The notes under the pieces: model-generated | What the model saw: only the letters and a program-made list of their open reading frames with translations | Databases searched by the model: none | Told to the model about the DNA's origin: nothing | Shown: positions 41,449 to 49,494 of the stretch, one piece after another | Position numbering within the stretch: the first letter of the stretch is position 1 | Layout of the letters: every line of letters begins with the position of its first letter | IMG/VR virus record: IMGVR_UViG_3300015360_000003 | Coordinates: 1-62,064 of that record | DNA length: 62,064 nt | Reading direction: 5' to 3' (one strand) | Origin: a virus | Program-made: the position numbers and the translations under genes

Positions 41449-41723
41449 TCCTCTTCCACATAAAGAACCGAGGACATGTCACAACAGTAAATGTCTACTG
41501 TGTTCTCAATCCTGATCGCTGTTTTGGATAGGTATACGATCACGTCTCCGGCACTAAAGGCGGTGGTAAATTCTCGGCCCCCGTCTATATAGCGATCAAC
41601 TGCAGAGATAACGCGACCGCGCTCTGTGGACGCTTCTTTTGGACTGGCTAAAAATAAACCTCCCGCTGTTTTCTTTTCAGTCGGGAGTTTTTGCACCAAT
41701 ACCTTAGACCCTACGGCTCTCAT
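41445..41723 (-). CDS. GroES-like co-chaperonin
   Basis: The 92-residue product has the Cpn10 plan: VGSKVLVQKLPTEKKTAGGLFLA (N-terminal strand and mobile loop), ERGRVISAVDRYIDGG and a C-terminal YCCDMSSVLYVEE ending. Phage co-chaperonins (for example T4 gp31) replace host GroES on GroEL to fold large capsid proteins. The 630-residue coat with extra domains is a natural client; this is inference. It overlaps both neighbours by 4 bp. Confidence 0.85.
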   Translation of the reverse strand: MRAVGSKVLVQKLPTEKKTAGGLFLASPKEASTERGRVISAVDRYIDGGREFTTAFSAGDVIVYLSKTAIRIENTVDIYCCDMSSVLYVEEE

Positions 41724-41926
41724 TTCGCGACCTGCTGCGGCGGGATCTTGTTCTCACCAAACGACTCGCGGGTATCTCTAAATACGTACGTGGTCCCATC
41801 AGGGTTCATACTGATGCTGTACCCAAGGGAAGCAATCCTTTGTCCTACTGAGCTAAACGAAGCGTATGCTTTTTCAAGTTCTTCTTTTAGGTCTACGATC
41901 TCTACCTTAATGCTTTTCTTTTTCAT
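41720..41926 (-). CDS. hypothetical protein
   Basis: The 68-residue, Lys/Glu-rich product starts MKKKSIKVEIVDLKEELEKAY. It is probably helical with a short C-terminal beta part. It is linked by 4-bp overlaps to the lipoprotein gene and to GroES. Function unknown. Confidence 0.7.
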   Translation of the reverse strand: MKKKSIKVEIVDLKEELEKAYASFSSVGQRIASLGYSISMNPDGTTYVFRDTRESFGENKIPPQQVAK

Positions 41927-43062
41927 TGTCTGAATCCTGGATTAACCGTTCCAATTTTATTGTTACCTGCCCACACTTCAAGCACGGAAACACCTGCAAT
42001 CTGTGTAATGCGGAAACCATACACACCGAAGTAGTATCGTCTCCTACCGTCCGCAAACGGCTGTGAATCCTCGCTCTCGATGATCTTCTTACCGGCTGCC
42101 CGAAGCTCGATACGCCTAGCAGAAATCGGGAAAATAAAAACAGGCTTTAACGCACGCGACTCTGGCGGGACCGTATGCTGGTCCGACTTCGGCTTCACGA
42201 GGTACCTGCTATTTGGCAGGCGCACGTCCCCTTGAAAGGTGGATAGAAACGCTTCTGCCTTTAAAAGATTCTGGGTAGGCCATGCCCGTCTCTTCGGTCG
42301 TGGTGTCGCATCATTTCGGTTGAACCGTCCGTTATTCTGCGATGTCCAGAAAAAGAAGAGGGCCGCATCTTTGAACCGCTGCTTGAGCGTCTCAGTATTG
42401 TAATCAAAACAGTCGGAGCCATCGTAGTTAAAAACATACTTCCCGCCGATGTTCGGAGGCCGTGCGTCTGCACCGTGGACCTCGTTCCAGATACGAGAAT
42501 TCGGTTTAATGAAAGCTCCCTTCCCTACCCATGGATTATTTATATACACGCAGCGTTCTGGAATTACAGCGAGCACTAGGTTTGCTAGGTCCGTTGCGTC
42601 GGTAACCTTTAGCTGGTGCTCAGTCATGCCGGAAAAACCACATCCGACGTTCGGGTACTTTGCTGCTAGTTTCGCGTACTTCCTCGCTTCGGTGACAATA
42701 GCAGGGAAGTCCCTTCGCGATACGCTATGTGTGTCCGACCAGCGGAGGTTATAAATCTGAAACGGGACTTTCCCGGTGCCGAGCAGAGCGTCGATTGAGC
42801 TGTAGGCATCCCCGAAAGTGTTTGTAAATTGTGAGTTCGCAAACCCCGGAGGATGCGCCTTCACCATTATCGCTTTGTATTTCGCGCCCCCCAGATTCGC
42901 GATACCCCACAACGGAGTCGGTACGGCTACACGAATCAGCGGCAGCGTACTCTCCTGGTCTTTGGGCGGTATGTTCTCGCCCAGGTCTGGAGGTAGTGGT
43001 GCCTTAGACGTGCAGGATACTAAGAGGAGAAAGAGAAGGCTTTTTTTCCAGTGGCTACACAT
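41923..43062 (-). CDS. lipoprotein of unknown function
   Basis: The 379-residue product has a type II signal peptide (MCSHWKKSLLFLLLVSC) with lipobox LVSC at residues 14-17, predicting lipid attachment at the envelope. The mature part has NNPWVGKGAFIKPNSRIWNEVHG and YNYD-like strands that recall extracellular hydrolases or glycosidase-like barrels, but no catalytic motif is certain. The C-terminal 90 residues look like a separate beta-sandwich. AAGGTGA lies 3-4 nt before the ATG, and the start overlaps the protease gene by 43 bp. It may act with the protease in superinfection exclusion or lysis. Confidence 0.65.
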   Translation of the reverse strand: MCSHWKKSLLFLLLVSCTSKAPLPPDLGENIPPKDQESTLPLIRVAVPTPLWGIANLGGAKYKAIMVKAHPPGFANSQFTNTFGDAYSSIDALLGTGKVPFQIYNLRWSDTHSVSRRDFPAIVTEARKYAKLAAKYPNVGCGFSGMTEHQLKVTDATDLANLVLAVIPERCVYINNPWVGKGAFIKPNSRIWNEVHGADARPPNIGGKYVFNYDGSDCFDYNTETLKQRFKDAALFFFWTSQNNGRFNRNDATPRPKRRAWPTQNLLKAEAFLSTFQGDVRLPNSRYLVKPKSDQHTVPPESRALKPVFIFPISARRIELRAAGKKIIESEDSQPFADGRRRYYFGVYGFRITQIAGVSVLEVWAGNNKIGTVNPGFRQ

Positions 43063-43685
43063 GCTTCACCTTGCTGCTTTAAAAGAGTTGAGAGATCGTC
43101 GTAGGAAATAATACATTTTCCATCCACCCCCCAGGTCTTACCCCAGCTGTTGTGTAGCTCTATGTACTTATCGTTAACGTCCACACCTGTCGCGAGCAGG
43201 GCGTGTCCGCCGACAAGAGCGCCGGTAGGTTTAATGAAGCCGTAGTCTGTCGGCTTAAACATATCGCTGTACCAGTTAATCCCAAGTGTCACGGGACCCA
43301 CCTGCCCAAGCGCTATGATTAAATCATCAAGTCCGAACGCCCAATGATAAGACTGTATCGCGTTGGGGTACTGTCTGCGGACGGCTTTAATACCTGCTAA
43401 AACCGACGTGCCTTCGTACTCAGTACCAGGGATGGCATCTAGGCGCTGTGCTAATTGGTATGTAGCGACCGCTTCTTTCTCCGTAAGCCCCGTGGATGCT
43501 TCAGGGTCTGCTAGCAGGAAGTGGGTCCAAGAAAAACCGACGCAGGCCGATAGTAAACCCTGGTCTAGATAGGTGCTGCAGTCCCAAAACTTTGTAACAG
43601 GAAACGGGGAACCGACCAGATTTCGTACTGAGAACGACCGGCTATGGTTGTCGAACTTTGGTATACGGCCAAGTTTAAGTGCCAT
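43020..43685 (-). CDS. papain-like cysteine protease (family C1)
   Basis: The 221-residue product has the C1 triad in order: Gln and Cys in DQGLLSACVGFS (Q42, C48), His in GGHALLATGVD (H161) and Asn in LHNSWGKTWG (N179). GPVTLGINWY and a GFIKPTG segment also match papain-like folds. It lacks a signal peptide, pro-domain and the usual first disulfide Cys, so it probably acts in the cytoplasm or virion. Papain-like proteases occur in some phage genomes but their targets are mostly unknown. It lies 50 bp beyond an intrinsic terminator, so its expression may depend on read-through or a local promoter. Confidence 0.85.
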   Translation of the reverse strand: MALKLGRIPKFDNHSRSFSVRNLVGSPFPVTKFWDCSTYLDQGLLSACVGFSWTHFLLADPEASTGLTEKEAVATYQLAQRLDAIPGTEYEGTSVLAGIKAVRRQYPNAIQSYHWAFGLDDLIIALGQVGPVTLGINWYSDMFKPTDYGFIKPTGALVGGHALLATGVDVNDKYIELHNSWGKTWGVDGKCIISYDDLSTLLKQQGEACVATGKKAFSFSS

Positions 43686-43702
43686 GTGTGCCCTATTTAA
43701 AA

Positions 43703-43730
43703 AGGGAGAAGCTAAACAAGCCTTCTCCCT
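43703..43730 (-). terminator. intrinsic terminator between the repeat-protein gene and the protease gene
   Basis: On the minus strand a 9-bp stem AGGGAGAAG/CTTCTCCCT (43730-43722 with 43711-43703) is followed by TTTT. It splits the long leftward operon into an upstream replication part and a downstream protease-lipoprotein-GroES-RuvC part. Confidence 0.75.
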
Positions 43731-43736
43731 CCCCTA

Positions 43737-43985
43737 CTACTCAGACTTTAGCGAACTATCCGTCTCTTCGGGCTGCGCCGACTCTTCGGCCTGCAGCTTC
43801 GCTGCGTACTGCGCCTCCTCTTCGGCCTGCAGCTTCGCTGCGTACTGCGCCTCCTCTTCGGCCTGCAGCTTCGCGGCGTACTGCGCCTCCTCTTCGGTCT
43901 GCTCCTGATCGGTACGGAGGAGGTGCAACGTCTTAACTTCTACAAGCTCGGCAGTGTCGCTCTCTTTTACTTGGTCATCGTTCAT
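43737..43985 (-). CDS. acidic repeat protein
   Basis: The 82-residue product has three near-identical 12-residue repeats EEEAQYAAKLQA (36-bp DNA units, 43793-43900) framed by acidic, Ser/Glu-rich ends. It probably forms a single long helix or coiled coil. It is the last gene before the terminator at 43703. Function unknown. Confidence 0.65.
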   Translation of the reverse strand: MNDDQVKESDTAELVEVKTLHLLRTDQEQTEEEAQYAAKLQAEEEAQYAAKLQAEEEAQYAAKLQAEESAQPEETDSSLKSE

Positions 43986-43986
43986 G

Positions 43987-44382
43987 TCAGTCCTTTATAT
44001 GTTTATCTAGTAGGCGAATAAATTTCACAGGGTCTTTGATATGCACACCTTTGATTATGTATCGCTTATCTTCTTCATTGAAAAATTCACTCAGTCCGAG
44101 GATACCACTATACACAGGGGTATTTTTACCCCCTTTGTAGGCAGTCAAAAACGACTCGTAATCTAATAGCTCAGGGGCTACGGCATGTTTACGCGCCAGG
44201 TACCCGACGTATTTTGCAGGTAGTGGACGGCTGCCGGTAAGGAAGTTTCCCATTGCCGCCGCAGAAAACCCAAGGTCAGCCGCCATAGCTGCCAAGGTGC
44301 CGTACGATTTCTTAGCGAGGAGGTACAGCGCCCGCCCTTCGGCTCGCTTGTACGAGGATTTATAAATGCCTTCATCAATCAT
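43987..44382 (-). CDS. HTH DNA-binding protein (XRE-like), putative regulator
   Basis: The 131-residue product has a helix-turn-helix region at about 25-75: YGTLAAMAADLGFSAAAMGN then FLTGSRPLPAKYVGYLARKH. This is the Cro/CI layout with a recognition helix around SAAAMGNFL. A C-terminal domain of about 50 residues follows. It could regulate early or late promoters of the phage. It lies one base after the stop of the 44386 gene in transcription order. Confidence 0.7.
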   Translation of the reverse strand: MIDEGIYKSSYKRAEGRALYLLAKKSYGTLAAMAADLGFSAAAMGNFLTGSRPLPAKYVGYLARKHAVAPELLDYESFLTAYKGGKNTPVYSGILGLSEFFNEEDKRYIIKGVHIKDPVKFIRLLDKHIKD

Positions 44383-44385
44383 GGT

Positions 44386-44643
44386 TTACTCTGGTAATAT
44401 AAGAGGTGATTCAGGTTTCGTCATCTCTCTAATTTTTGATGCTTGTTTGTCGTTTAAGCTTATGAGTTTTAAAAGCTCGGTCTTAAGGCCGTTCACCCAT
44501 TCTGAATAACCCTGGATAACGTCTAAGCAGTTCCCAATAATAAAACGGGCGAGGTCTTGATCCTCTGGGAGCTTTGAAAAATCATCTTGAATCTTATTGA
44601 TTGTCCCCATCAAACTTGCCTGGGTCATTATTGGGTCGTTCAA
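44386..44643 (-). CDS. hypothetical protein
   Basis: The 85-residue helical, acidic product opens on TTG overlapping the previous stop (TTGA); an ATG five codons later is an alternative. It contains QDLARFIIGNCLDVIQGYSE, likely a two-helix bundle. It sits between the polymerase and the HTH gene. Not recognised. Confidence 0.6.
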   Translation of the reverse strand: MNDPIMTQASLMGTINKIQDDFSKLPEDQDLARFIIGNCLDVIQGYSEWVNGLKTELLKLISLNDKQASKIREMTKPESPLILPE

Positions 44644-44858
44644 TTTAGTAACTCCTTTGTGTACGCGTTAAGTTCTTCCAACATCTGATCTAGTACTCTG
44701 CATCCTTCATCCTCTGAAAGAGCGGTGAGTGATGTATTCACACTGAGCATGTGTGCTACCCCACAATAGAAATACTTACGACACTCTGCTCTCTGAATAG
44801 CTGATGCTGTGTTTGGTATAGCTAGAGCCTCTAATAACTTCCACGCTTTCTCTATCAT
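44640..44858 (-). CDS. hypothetical protein
   Basis: The 72-residue helical product (MIEKAWKLLEALAIP) overlaps the polymerase stop by 4 bp and the next start by 4 bp. It has no recognised motif. A polymerase accessory role is possible by position only. Confidence 0.65.
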   Translation of the reverse strand: MIEKAWKLLEALAIPNTASAIQRAECRKYFYCGVAHMLSVNTSLTALSEDEGCRVLDQMLEELNAYTKELLN

Positions 44859-46729
44859 AACTCGGCCTTAATATCGCCCCATTTTAATCCGCAGGCAGCG
44901 TCGGCCACCTCATGTGATACGGCGTTAGGGAACAGCTCCTTCATAGCATCATTCATAGACGCTGCCAATATATCTTTTGCCTTATCAGCGTGCTTCTTGT
45001 GAACGTGTAAGAGGATTTCATCGTGTACCGTGGCAATAAGTACGCCGATCCCGTGTATTCGTTTATGACAAATAACGAGTGCTCTCATCATAAGCTCGGC
45101 GGCAGAACCTTGGATGACCGTGTTCGGTCCCCGTGTGTACAACTCCGTCTCGGTTAATTTCCTGCGCTTCCCTAGAAGAGTTTCGATGTAGCCAAGCTGC
45201 TCTGTTCGTTTTCTGATCTTGTTGCACCAGCTAGAATAGACGCGGAACATACTATGGTACGTCTTATGCGCCTTCTGAAAGAATTCAAAAGGCTTAATGA
45301 TGCCTACGTTTGCACAGTATTGTTGAAACTTCGCTGGCCCCATTCCGTATCCGAGCGCCAACATACAAATCTTCCCTGAAAAACGCTCCGCTAGATCTTT
45401 TTTTGTAATTGGCCTGCCAAATAGGGACGACCCCAGCGTACAGTAAATGTCCTCTTTATCCCTGTAGGCCGCGCACATCACAGGGTCGCGAGAAAATTCT
45501 GCCTGTAGCCTCAACTCAATCTGAGAGAAGTCGCTCACTACTAGTACGTGATCTTTATCGGCTACGAACATGTTACGGAAAGCTTTATCACGAGGAAAAT
45601 TTTGATTGTTAGGATTACGCGATGATAATCGACTCGTCCTCGTTTCCCCAATCGTATACGACGTATGCAGTCGCCCGGTAATCGGGTGCTTCTTTTCAAT
45701 TAGCGACTGGCCGTAGGTGTCGATGAGTTTACTATACTGCTTGTATTCAAGTAGCGCTGCAATAGAAGGGAGGTGGGCGTATGCCGTGATTACATTCTTA
45801 CCAAAAGCAAACTGCCCTTTCTTTGTCTTCGGCCAGGCAAGTAAATCTTTTGGAGAATCCTTAAGATATACTTTAAGCCACTCGTTCATTTGCTTACCAC
45901 TCTTCATGTTGGTATCACCAAAGAACGGCTTGCATTTTTCTAACGCGAGGGCTGACTGCTTCTCCCACCCAGCGATTAAGTTTTTATGGTACTTCCAATC
46001 GATAGGTAAACCTTCAAGCTGCATCCTCGCAACAACATGCTGTATTTCTTTTTGCTGTTGATACGCTTTAGTCATCTTATACTCGACGATCTTTTTAGAC
46101 AGTACGAGTGCTGCCTCATAAGTGAGCAGAGCATCTAGAGCTGCGTACACTATTTGATCCTGCGACAAAACTTTCGCTGCCCAATCCGATACCTGCTGCG
46201 TCTTAGATACCTTCACCCCAAATAGTCTCTGTGTAACAGCATCTAGGCTGTGGCCGCCGCGAGTTCTGTACTGAGCCAAACCTGTTTTATCTTCGTCGTC
46301 TTCCTCGTCTGGTTCGTATGGGGAGTACTCTGCCCCTTCTAGTAACTGCGACAGGAGCATAGAACAGCCGCAATTAATATCTAAAATCCCTGCGTGTGTA
46401 AGATGCACGATTTCAAAGACTGCACAATGAGCAACGAACCTGCCTTTCGATAAGAAAGGCGCTAGAAGTTTTATAGGAATCTTAAACAAGTCGAACACGT
46501 AGATATTACGGTCAGGAGTATGAACTTGTAGGAGTCGTATGTTTGAAAGCCGGGGATCTAGTCCTGCCTGAGTATGCTCAACATATTCAGGCTTCTTAGC
46601 TGTCTCGATATCAAGACCGCAGAGTTTATCGACAGGTATCTTTTTTAATATCCCAGGAACTTCGTCTTTGTCCGTAACGTAGTGAGCTTTAAAGGTCCAG
46701 GTATGAAACTTATTTTTCGTTGTTTTCAA
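44855..46729 (-). CDS. DNA polymerase I-like (family A) with 3'-5' exonuclease
   Basis: The 624-residue replicative polymerase. The N-terminal proofreading domain has Exo I LCGLDIETAK (D40, E42), an Exo II block near VAHCAVFEIVHL and Exo III YAALDALLTYE. The palm and fingers show motif A VVSDFSQIELR (about 400), motif B KICMLALGYGMG (about 456) and motif C TVHDEILLH (about 570). It lacks a 5' nuclease domain, as in T7-type enzymes. It overlaps LpxR and the 44640 gene by 4 bp each. Confidence 0.95.
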   Translation of the reverse strand: MKTTKNKFHTWTFKAHYVTDKDEVPGILKKIPVDKLCGLDIETAKKPEYVEHTQAGLDPRLSNIRLLQVHTPDRNIYVFDLFKIPIKLLAPFLSKGRFVAHCAVFEIVHLTHAGILDINCGCSMLLSQLLEGAEYSPYEPDEEDDEDKTGLAQYRTRGGHSLDAVTQRLFGVKVSKTQQVSDWAAKVLSQDQIVYAALDALLTYEAALVLSKKIVEYKMTKAYQQQKEIQHVVARMQLEGLPIDWKYHKNLIAGWEKQSALALEKCKPFFGDTNMKSGKQMNEWLKVYLKDSPKDLLAWPKTKKGQFAFGKNVITAYAHLPSIAALLEYKQYSKLIDTYGQSLIEKKHPITGRLHTSYTIGETRTSRLSSRNPNNQNFPRDKAFRNMFVADKDHVLVVSDFSQIELRLQAEFSRDPVMCAAYRDKEDIYCTLGSSLFGRPITKKDLAERFSGKICMLALGYGMGPAKFQQYCANVGIIKPFEFFQKAHKTYHSMFRVYSSWCNKIRKRTEQLGYIETLLGKRRKLTETELYTRGPNTVIQGSAAELMMRALVICHKRIHGIGVLIATVHDEILLHVHKKHADKAKDILAASMNDAMKELFPNAVSHEVADAACGLKWGDIKAEL

Positions 46730-47538
46730 TGTATAGTTAGTGAAATTTCGCCAAAGTCTGCGGCATCCCCGCCGACATACTCAGGACTCATTTTTATATA
46801 TGTATACGAAAACTTATAGTCTCCGTACTCAAGGCTAATACCTGCCCGACCTTCTGCTACAAACGGATACTTATCAACCGACCGCGAATCTTTAAAAGTG
46901 TTGCCGTCTAAGAAGATATTTCTGGCTACTCCTCGCCCGTACACTCCTGCGAAAAATCCTATGTTTAGTCCTTCTCTTAATCTAATCCGTGGGTACAGGC
47001 CATCAGGAGCATCCTTGTAAAGTACACCAATTGTAACCTGATCGAACATGTTCCCAACATCAAATCGTACGTCGGTTAGGATATTTCCGGCGACTCTATC
47101 TTGCAGCTGTCTTGAAATATTGATGCCGGGTTCATCTCGAAGCTGGTAGTCCCATCCTTGGGGGAACGATTGTCCCAGGAATCTATGCACGGTGCGCTGC
47201 GTTTGCTCGCTAAAAGAGCTTGGTCCAACAACACCGAATTCATAGCCCCATACACGTCTCGTGTGATCTTCTCCAATGTCGGTCTGGGTGAATCCCGCAA
47301 GAAGCGCTCCTGCGTATGGACGCTCGTTAGATAGTGGTATGTGTAGTCTTTTGTGATTTGGGGTGTAAAAAATTTGTCTGGCATAGTATCGATCACCCGC
47401 CTCACCAGCTTCTGCACCCGTGCTAACTTGTAATCCTTGAGTGAAATTACGGTCGTTATTTTGGGTGGGTTTAAAGATGTCATTCGCCTCCGTTATTGTA
47501 CATCCGCATAGAAATAGACTTAGTAAAGTACGTCTCAT
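46726..47538 (-). CDS. lpxR-like: LpxR-like outer membrane lipid A 3'-O-deacylase
   Basis: The 270-residue product has a signal peptide (MRRTLLSLFLCGCTITEA). The mature N-terminus NDIF (N19, D20) and the segment NFTQGLQVS (T33) match the LpxR/DUF2219 active-site strand. NERPYAGALL (71-80), GPSS...QTQRTVHRFLG (H118) and GWDYQLRDEPGINI (128-141) follow in the family order. The alternating polar/hydrophobic strands to the end fit a 12-strand barrel. LpxR removes the 3'-acyloxyacyl group of lipid A in some Gram-negative bacteria. In a phage this could alter LPS to block superinfection, change host immune visibility or prepare lysis. It is embedded in the DNA polymerase operon. Confidence 0.85.
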   Translation of the reverse strand: MRRTLLSLFLCGCTITEANDIFKPTQNNDRNFTQGLQVSTGAEAGEAGDRYYARQIFYTPNHKRLHIPLSNERPYAGALLAGFTQTDIGEDHTRRVWGYEFGVVGPSSFSEQTQRTVHRFLGQSFPQGWDYQLRDEPGINISRQLQDRVAGNILTDVRFDVGNMFDQVTIGVLYKDAPDGLYPRIRLREGLNIGFFAGVYGRGVARNIFLDGNTFKDSRSVDKYPFVAEGRAGISLEYGDYKFSYTYIKMSPEYVGGDAADFGEISLTIH

Positions 47539-47897
47539 TCCACCATCTTAAAAAGCTCTCCCATCATGTACCCGACGTATGTAGCAACAAACTCCTCTCC
47601 TTCTATCGGGTCGATACCGAGTACCTTAGCAACATACAAGGCGCAGTGCGTACACTCGTGCGCCCAGGTGCTGTACACTGACGGCATCGCTAACCTGAGT
47701 ACACCCTGATAGCGGTGTATGCTGTTACTGGTAAAAGATCCTACGGAATCCCCGACTAGGTGCCCCCCAATCTGGGGAATACAGAACTTCTTAGAGGCCC
47801 AATTAATAGCTTCTAGTTCAGTACCACCGAGGACGATTGCCCAACTGAAATTTTGTACGGGGTCTTTAATTATCTTCTTTATCAATTGTTTTTTCAT
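47535..47897 (-). CDS. HExxH metallopeptidase-like phage protein
   Basis: The 120-residue product has STWAHECTHCALYV (H80, E81, H84) and an acidic pair at GEEFVATYVGY (E101, E102) that could be the third zinc ligand. I recall this short protein from many phage genomes, where it is usually just hypothetical. No signal peptide, so cytoplasmic action is likely. Whether it cleaves protein is unproven. Confidence 0.7.
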   Translation of the reverse strand: MKKQLIKKIIKDPVQNFSWAIVLGGTELEAINWASKKFCIPQIGGHLVGDSVGSFTSNSIHRYQGVLRLAMPSVYSTWAHECTHCALYVAKVLGIDPIEGEEFVATYVGYMMGELFKMVE

Positions 47898-48640
47898 CGT
47901 GCGTTATTGTTTAACCATCGAAGTGCCGCACGAACAGAGTTTCGGCGTCCAAGAAAACTGACTCCTGTGTACGGCCTGTCGTATACGGCTAAAATAATAC
48001 TGAGTCGCGAGCTTGTAAAATCTCCTGATTTCATCAGCTCTGTAACGGCTGATTTAATCGCGTACTCGTACCGACTGGTGCCTGGGTACGGGGGCAGCAG
48101 CACGGAACATTGCTTATTCGCGTCTAGAACTTCCCGTATCCCGCGTCGGATGTTCGTGTTCTGCACATTCTCAGAGCTTGGGTTAAGTTCAAAAATAATC
48201 CCGCGCACGTCGGGACGTTTAATTGCCTGGCGCACGAGATTTTTAGTGTCCTGGTAATCTGTGAATGACCGAGACAAGAGCATCACTGGATACCCCAATG
48301 TCTGCGCGGCCAGCCCGATGTCTGCGGAATCGAGCATCGTTCGTGGGTACTCCACGTACACGAGTGACGAATCAACACGTAGTCCCGCCGCCTCTGCTAT
48401 CTTTACGTTGACGCTGATTCGCGGTGGAGGTGGGTAGGTAGGCGCTTGGAACAACCAGTTGCGATCAATGCCCCCTTCTTCCGTAATAAAAAGCGTGTCG
48501 TTCATTCTAAGGATAGGCTTCCAGTTAATTACGTCAGGAGAATTTTCCGCTATAAAATGCACCCCGTTACAAACTAGCTCGTCTGCGCGATTTACTTCTG
48601 CCTGAAGTATTTGGTTTGTCGAGATGAAGAATTTAGCCAT
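47894..48640 (-). CDS. hypothetical protein, TIM-barrel-like pattern
   Basis: The 248-residue product starts MAKFFISTNQILQ. It has alternating strands and helices (VYVEYPRTMLDSADIGLAAQ, VRGIIFELNPSSENVQN, CSVLLPPYPGTSRYEY) suggesting an alpha/beta barrel. It could be a glycosidase- or phosphodiesterase-like enzyme, but no catalytic motif is recognised. The ATG at 48640 was chosen over 48661 because GGGGGC stands before it. It overlaps the following gene by 4 bp. Confidence 0.65.
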   Translation of the reverse strand: MAKFFISTNQILQAEVNRADELVCNGVHFIAENSPDVINWKPILRMNDTLFITEEGGIDRNWLFQAPTYPPPPRISVNVKIAEAAGLRVDSSLVYVEYPRTMLDSADIGLAAQTLGYPVMLLSRSFTDYQDTKNLVRQAIKRPDVRGIIFELNPSSENVQNTNIRRGIREVLDANKQCSVLLPPYPGTSRYEYAIKSAVTELMKSGDFTSSRLSIILAVYDRPYTGVSFLGRRNSVRAALRWLNNNAR

Positions 48641-48658
48641 TGTGCCCCCGGATAAAAA

Positions 48659-48781
48659 CACTGTCCTACGATGCTGGGCCTAAATCACCCGCGCAAACTA
48701 ATGGTGTACTCTTTAACAAGAGTCCCCCCGTAAGCTAACAGGCAAAGTGCGATGCCCCCGCCTTCACACCGCAGGACAGTG
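48659..48781 (-). promoter_or_regulatory. 121-bp segment closed by a 9-bp inverted repeat
   Basis: CACTGTCCT (48659-48667) and AGGACAGTG (48773-48781) are perfect inverted copies. They enclose a small gene and an ACTCTT/AAGAGT hairpin (about 48714-48729). It may form a long-range RNA stem controlling the small gene or the 48640 gene. Confidence 0.4.
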
Positions 48782-48795
48782 CCAAAACTATACAC
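48685..48795 (-). CDS. 36-residue small protein
   Basis: This short frame opens on GTG inside the last codons of the methylase gene (GTGTAT overlapping its TAG) and ends at 48685. It reads MYSFGTVLRCEGGGIALCLL, then YGGTLVKEYTISLRG. Balanced composition and start/stop coupling support it. No recognised family. The weak ribosome site lowers confidence. Confidence 0.5.
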   Translation of the reverse strand: MYSFGTVLRCEGGGIALCLLAYGGTLVKEYTISLRG

Positions 48796-49270
48796 TTAAA
48801 TCTTTATAATTAACATAAAATATATTTGCCTGCGTCTTTTTAGTATACAGTCGCGGCTTGCATACCATCACAGCGGAAGGAAAATTAGCGCAGTTGTCGG
48901 CACCGTTAAACTTTATCCTGTGTGAGACGATCCGAATCTCGTCCATTTCTGCAGCGGCTAATACCCCGTGCTTAGTGGAGGGGTCATACTTAGTGACAAA
49001 CACGGTAGTTGCCCCGTTCTGATCTCGCTCCTCTATAGCCTTCGTATACCAAGGCAAGATGTTGGAGTAGGGAGGATTACAAAAGTTAACCTTACCCCAA
49101 CCGTGTTTTAAGCCGTCATGCTTTTCTGTGAGGTACTCAGGGCGTTTATGATTCTTTCTAGACGCACATACATCCAGATTAAACTTAAACTCATCATGTA
49201 GTATTTTAAACATCCACTGTGGTGTTGCCTGTTCATCGCTATCCGGCTCTGTAGATCGTTTAAACTTCAT
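48788..49270 (-). CDS. dam: phage DNA N6-adenine methyltransferase (Dam type)
   Basis: The 160-residue product matches the compact phage Dam family. TPQWMFKILHDEFKFNLDVCA (16-36) binds the target/AdoMet region and FCNPPYSN (63-70) contains the NPPY motif of N6-adenine methylases. It probably methylates GATC, so the GATC-bearing repeats at 8836-8918 could be a target and restriction enzymes may be avoided. It overlaps the 49267 gene by 4 bp. Confidence 0.9.
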   Translation of the reverse strand: MKFKRSTEPDSDEQATPQWMFKILHDEFKFNLDVCASRKNHKRPEYLTEKHDGLKHGWGKVNFCNPPYSNILPWYTKAIEERDQNGATTVFVTKYDPSTKHGVLAAAEMDEIRIVSHRIKFNGADNCANFPSAVMVCKPRLYTKKTQANIFYVNYKDLSV

Positions 49271-49494
49271 ACATTACGGCCCTTAAACGGCTTAGGTTCT
49301 GGGATATTCCACGTTGGGTTGCCACAGATTCGGATCTCCTCGCTCACTATATGCTTTACTTCCCCCGTCGCGACAACCTGAACGAGCCATATCGTGTTCA
49401 GCTCCGGCGACAGGTCGAATAGACCGAGCGCTAGACAGTCGCCGAGAGGTGTAATACACGGGCGTGGATACCGGAATTCAGTTAAGTTACTCAT
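49267..49494 (-). CDS. hypothetical protein
   Basis: The 75-residue product begins MSNLTEFRYPRPCITPLGD. It is mainly beta-strand with IWLVQVVATGEVKHIVSEEI, like a small SH3-type barrel. It overlaps both neighbours by 4 bp. Function unknown. Confidence 0.65.
   Translation of the reverse strand: MSNLTEFRYPRPCITPLGDCLALGLFDLSPELNTIWLVQVVATGEVKHIVSEEIRICGNPTWNIPEPKPFKGRNV

Noticed and set aside
48700-48740. tRNA-Asn-like anticodon hairpin (TTGTTAA loop)
   Set aside because: A 5-bp stem with a 7-nt loop does not form in register, and no T-arm or acceptor stem is present.
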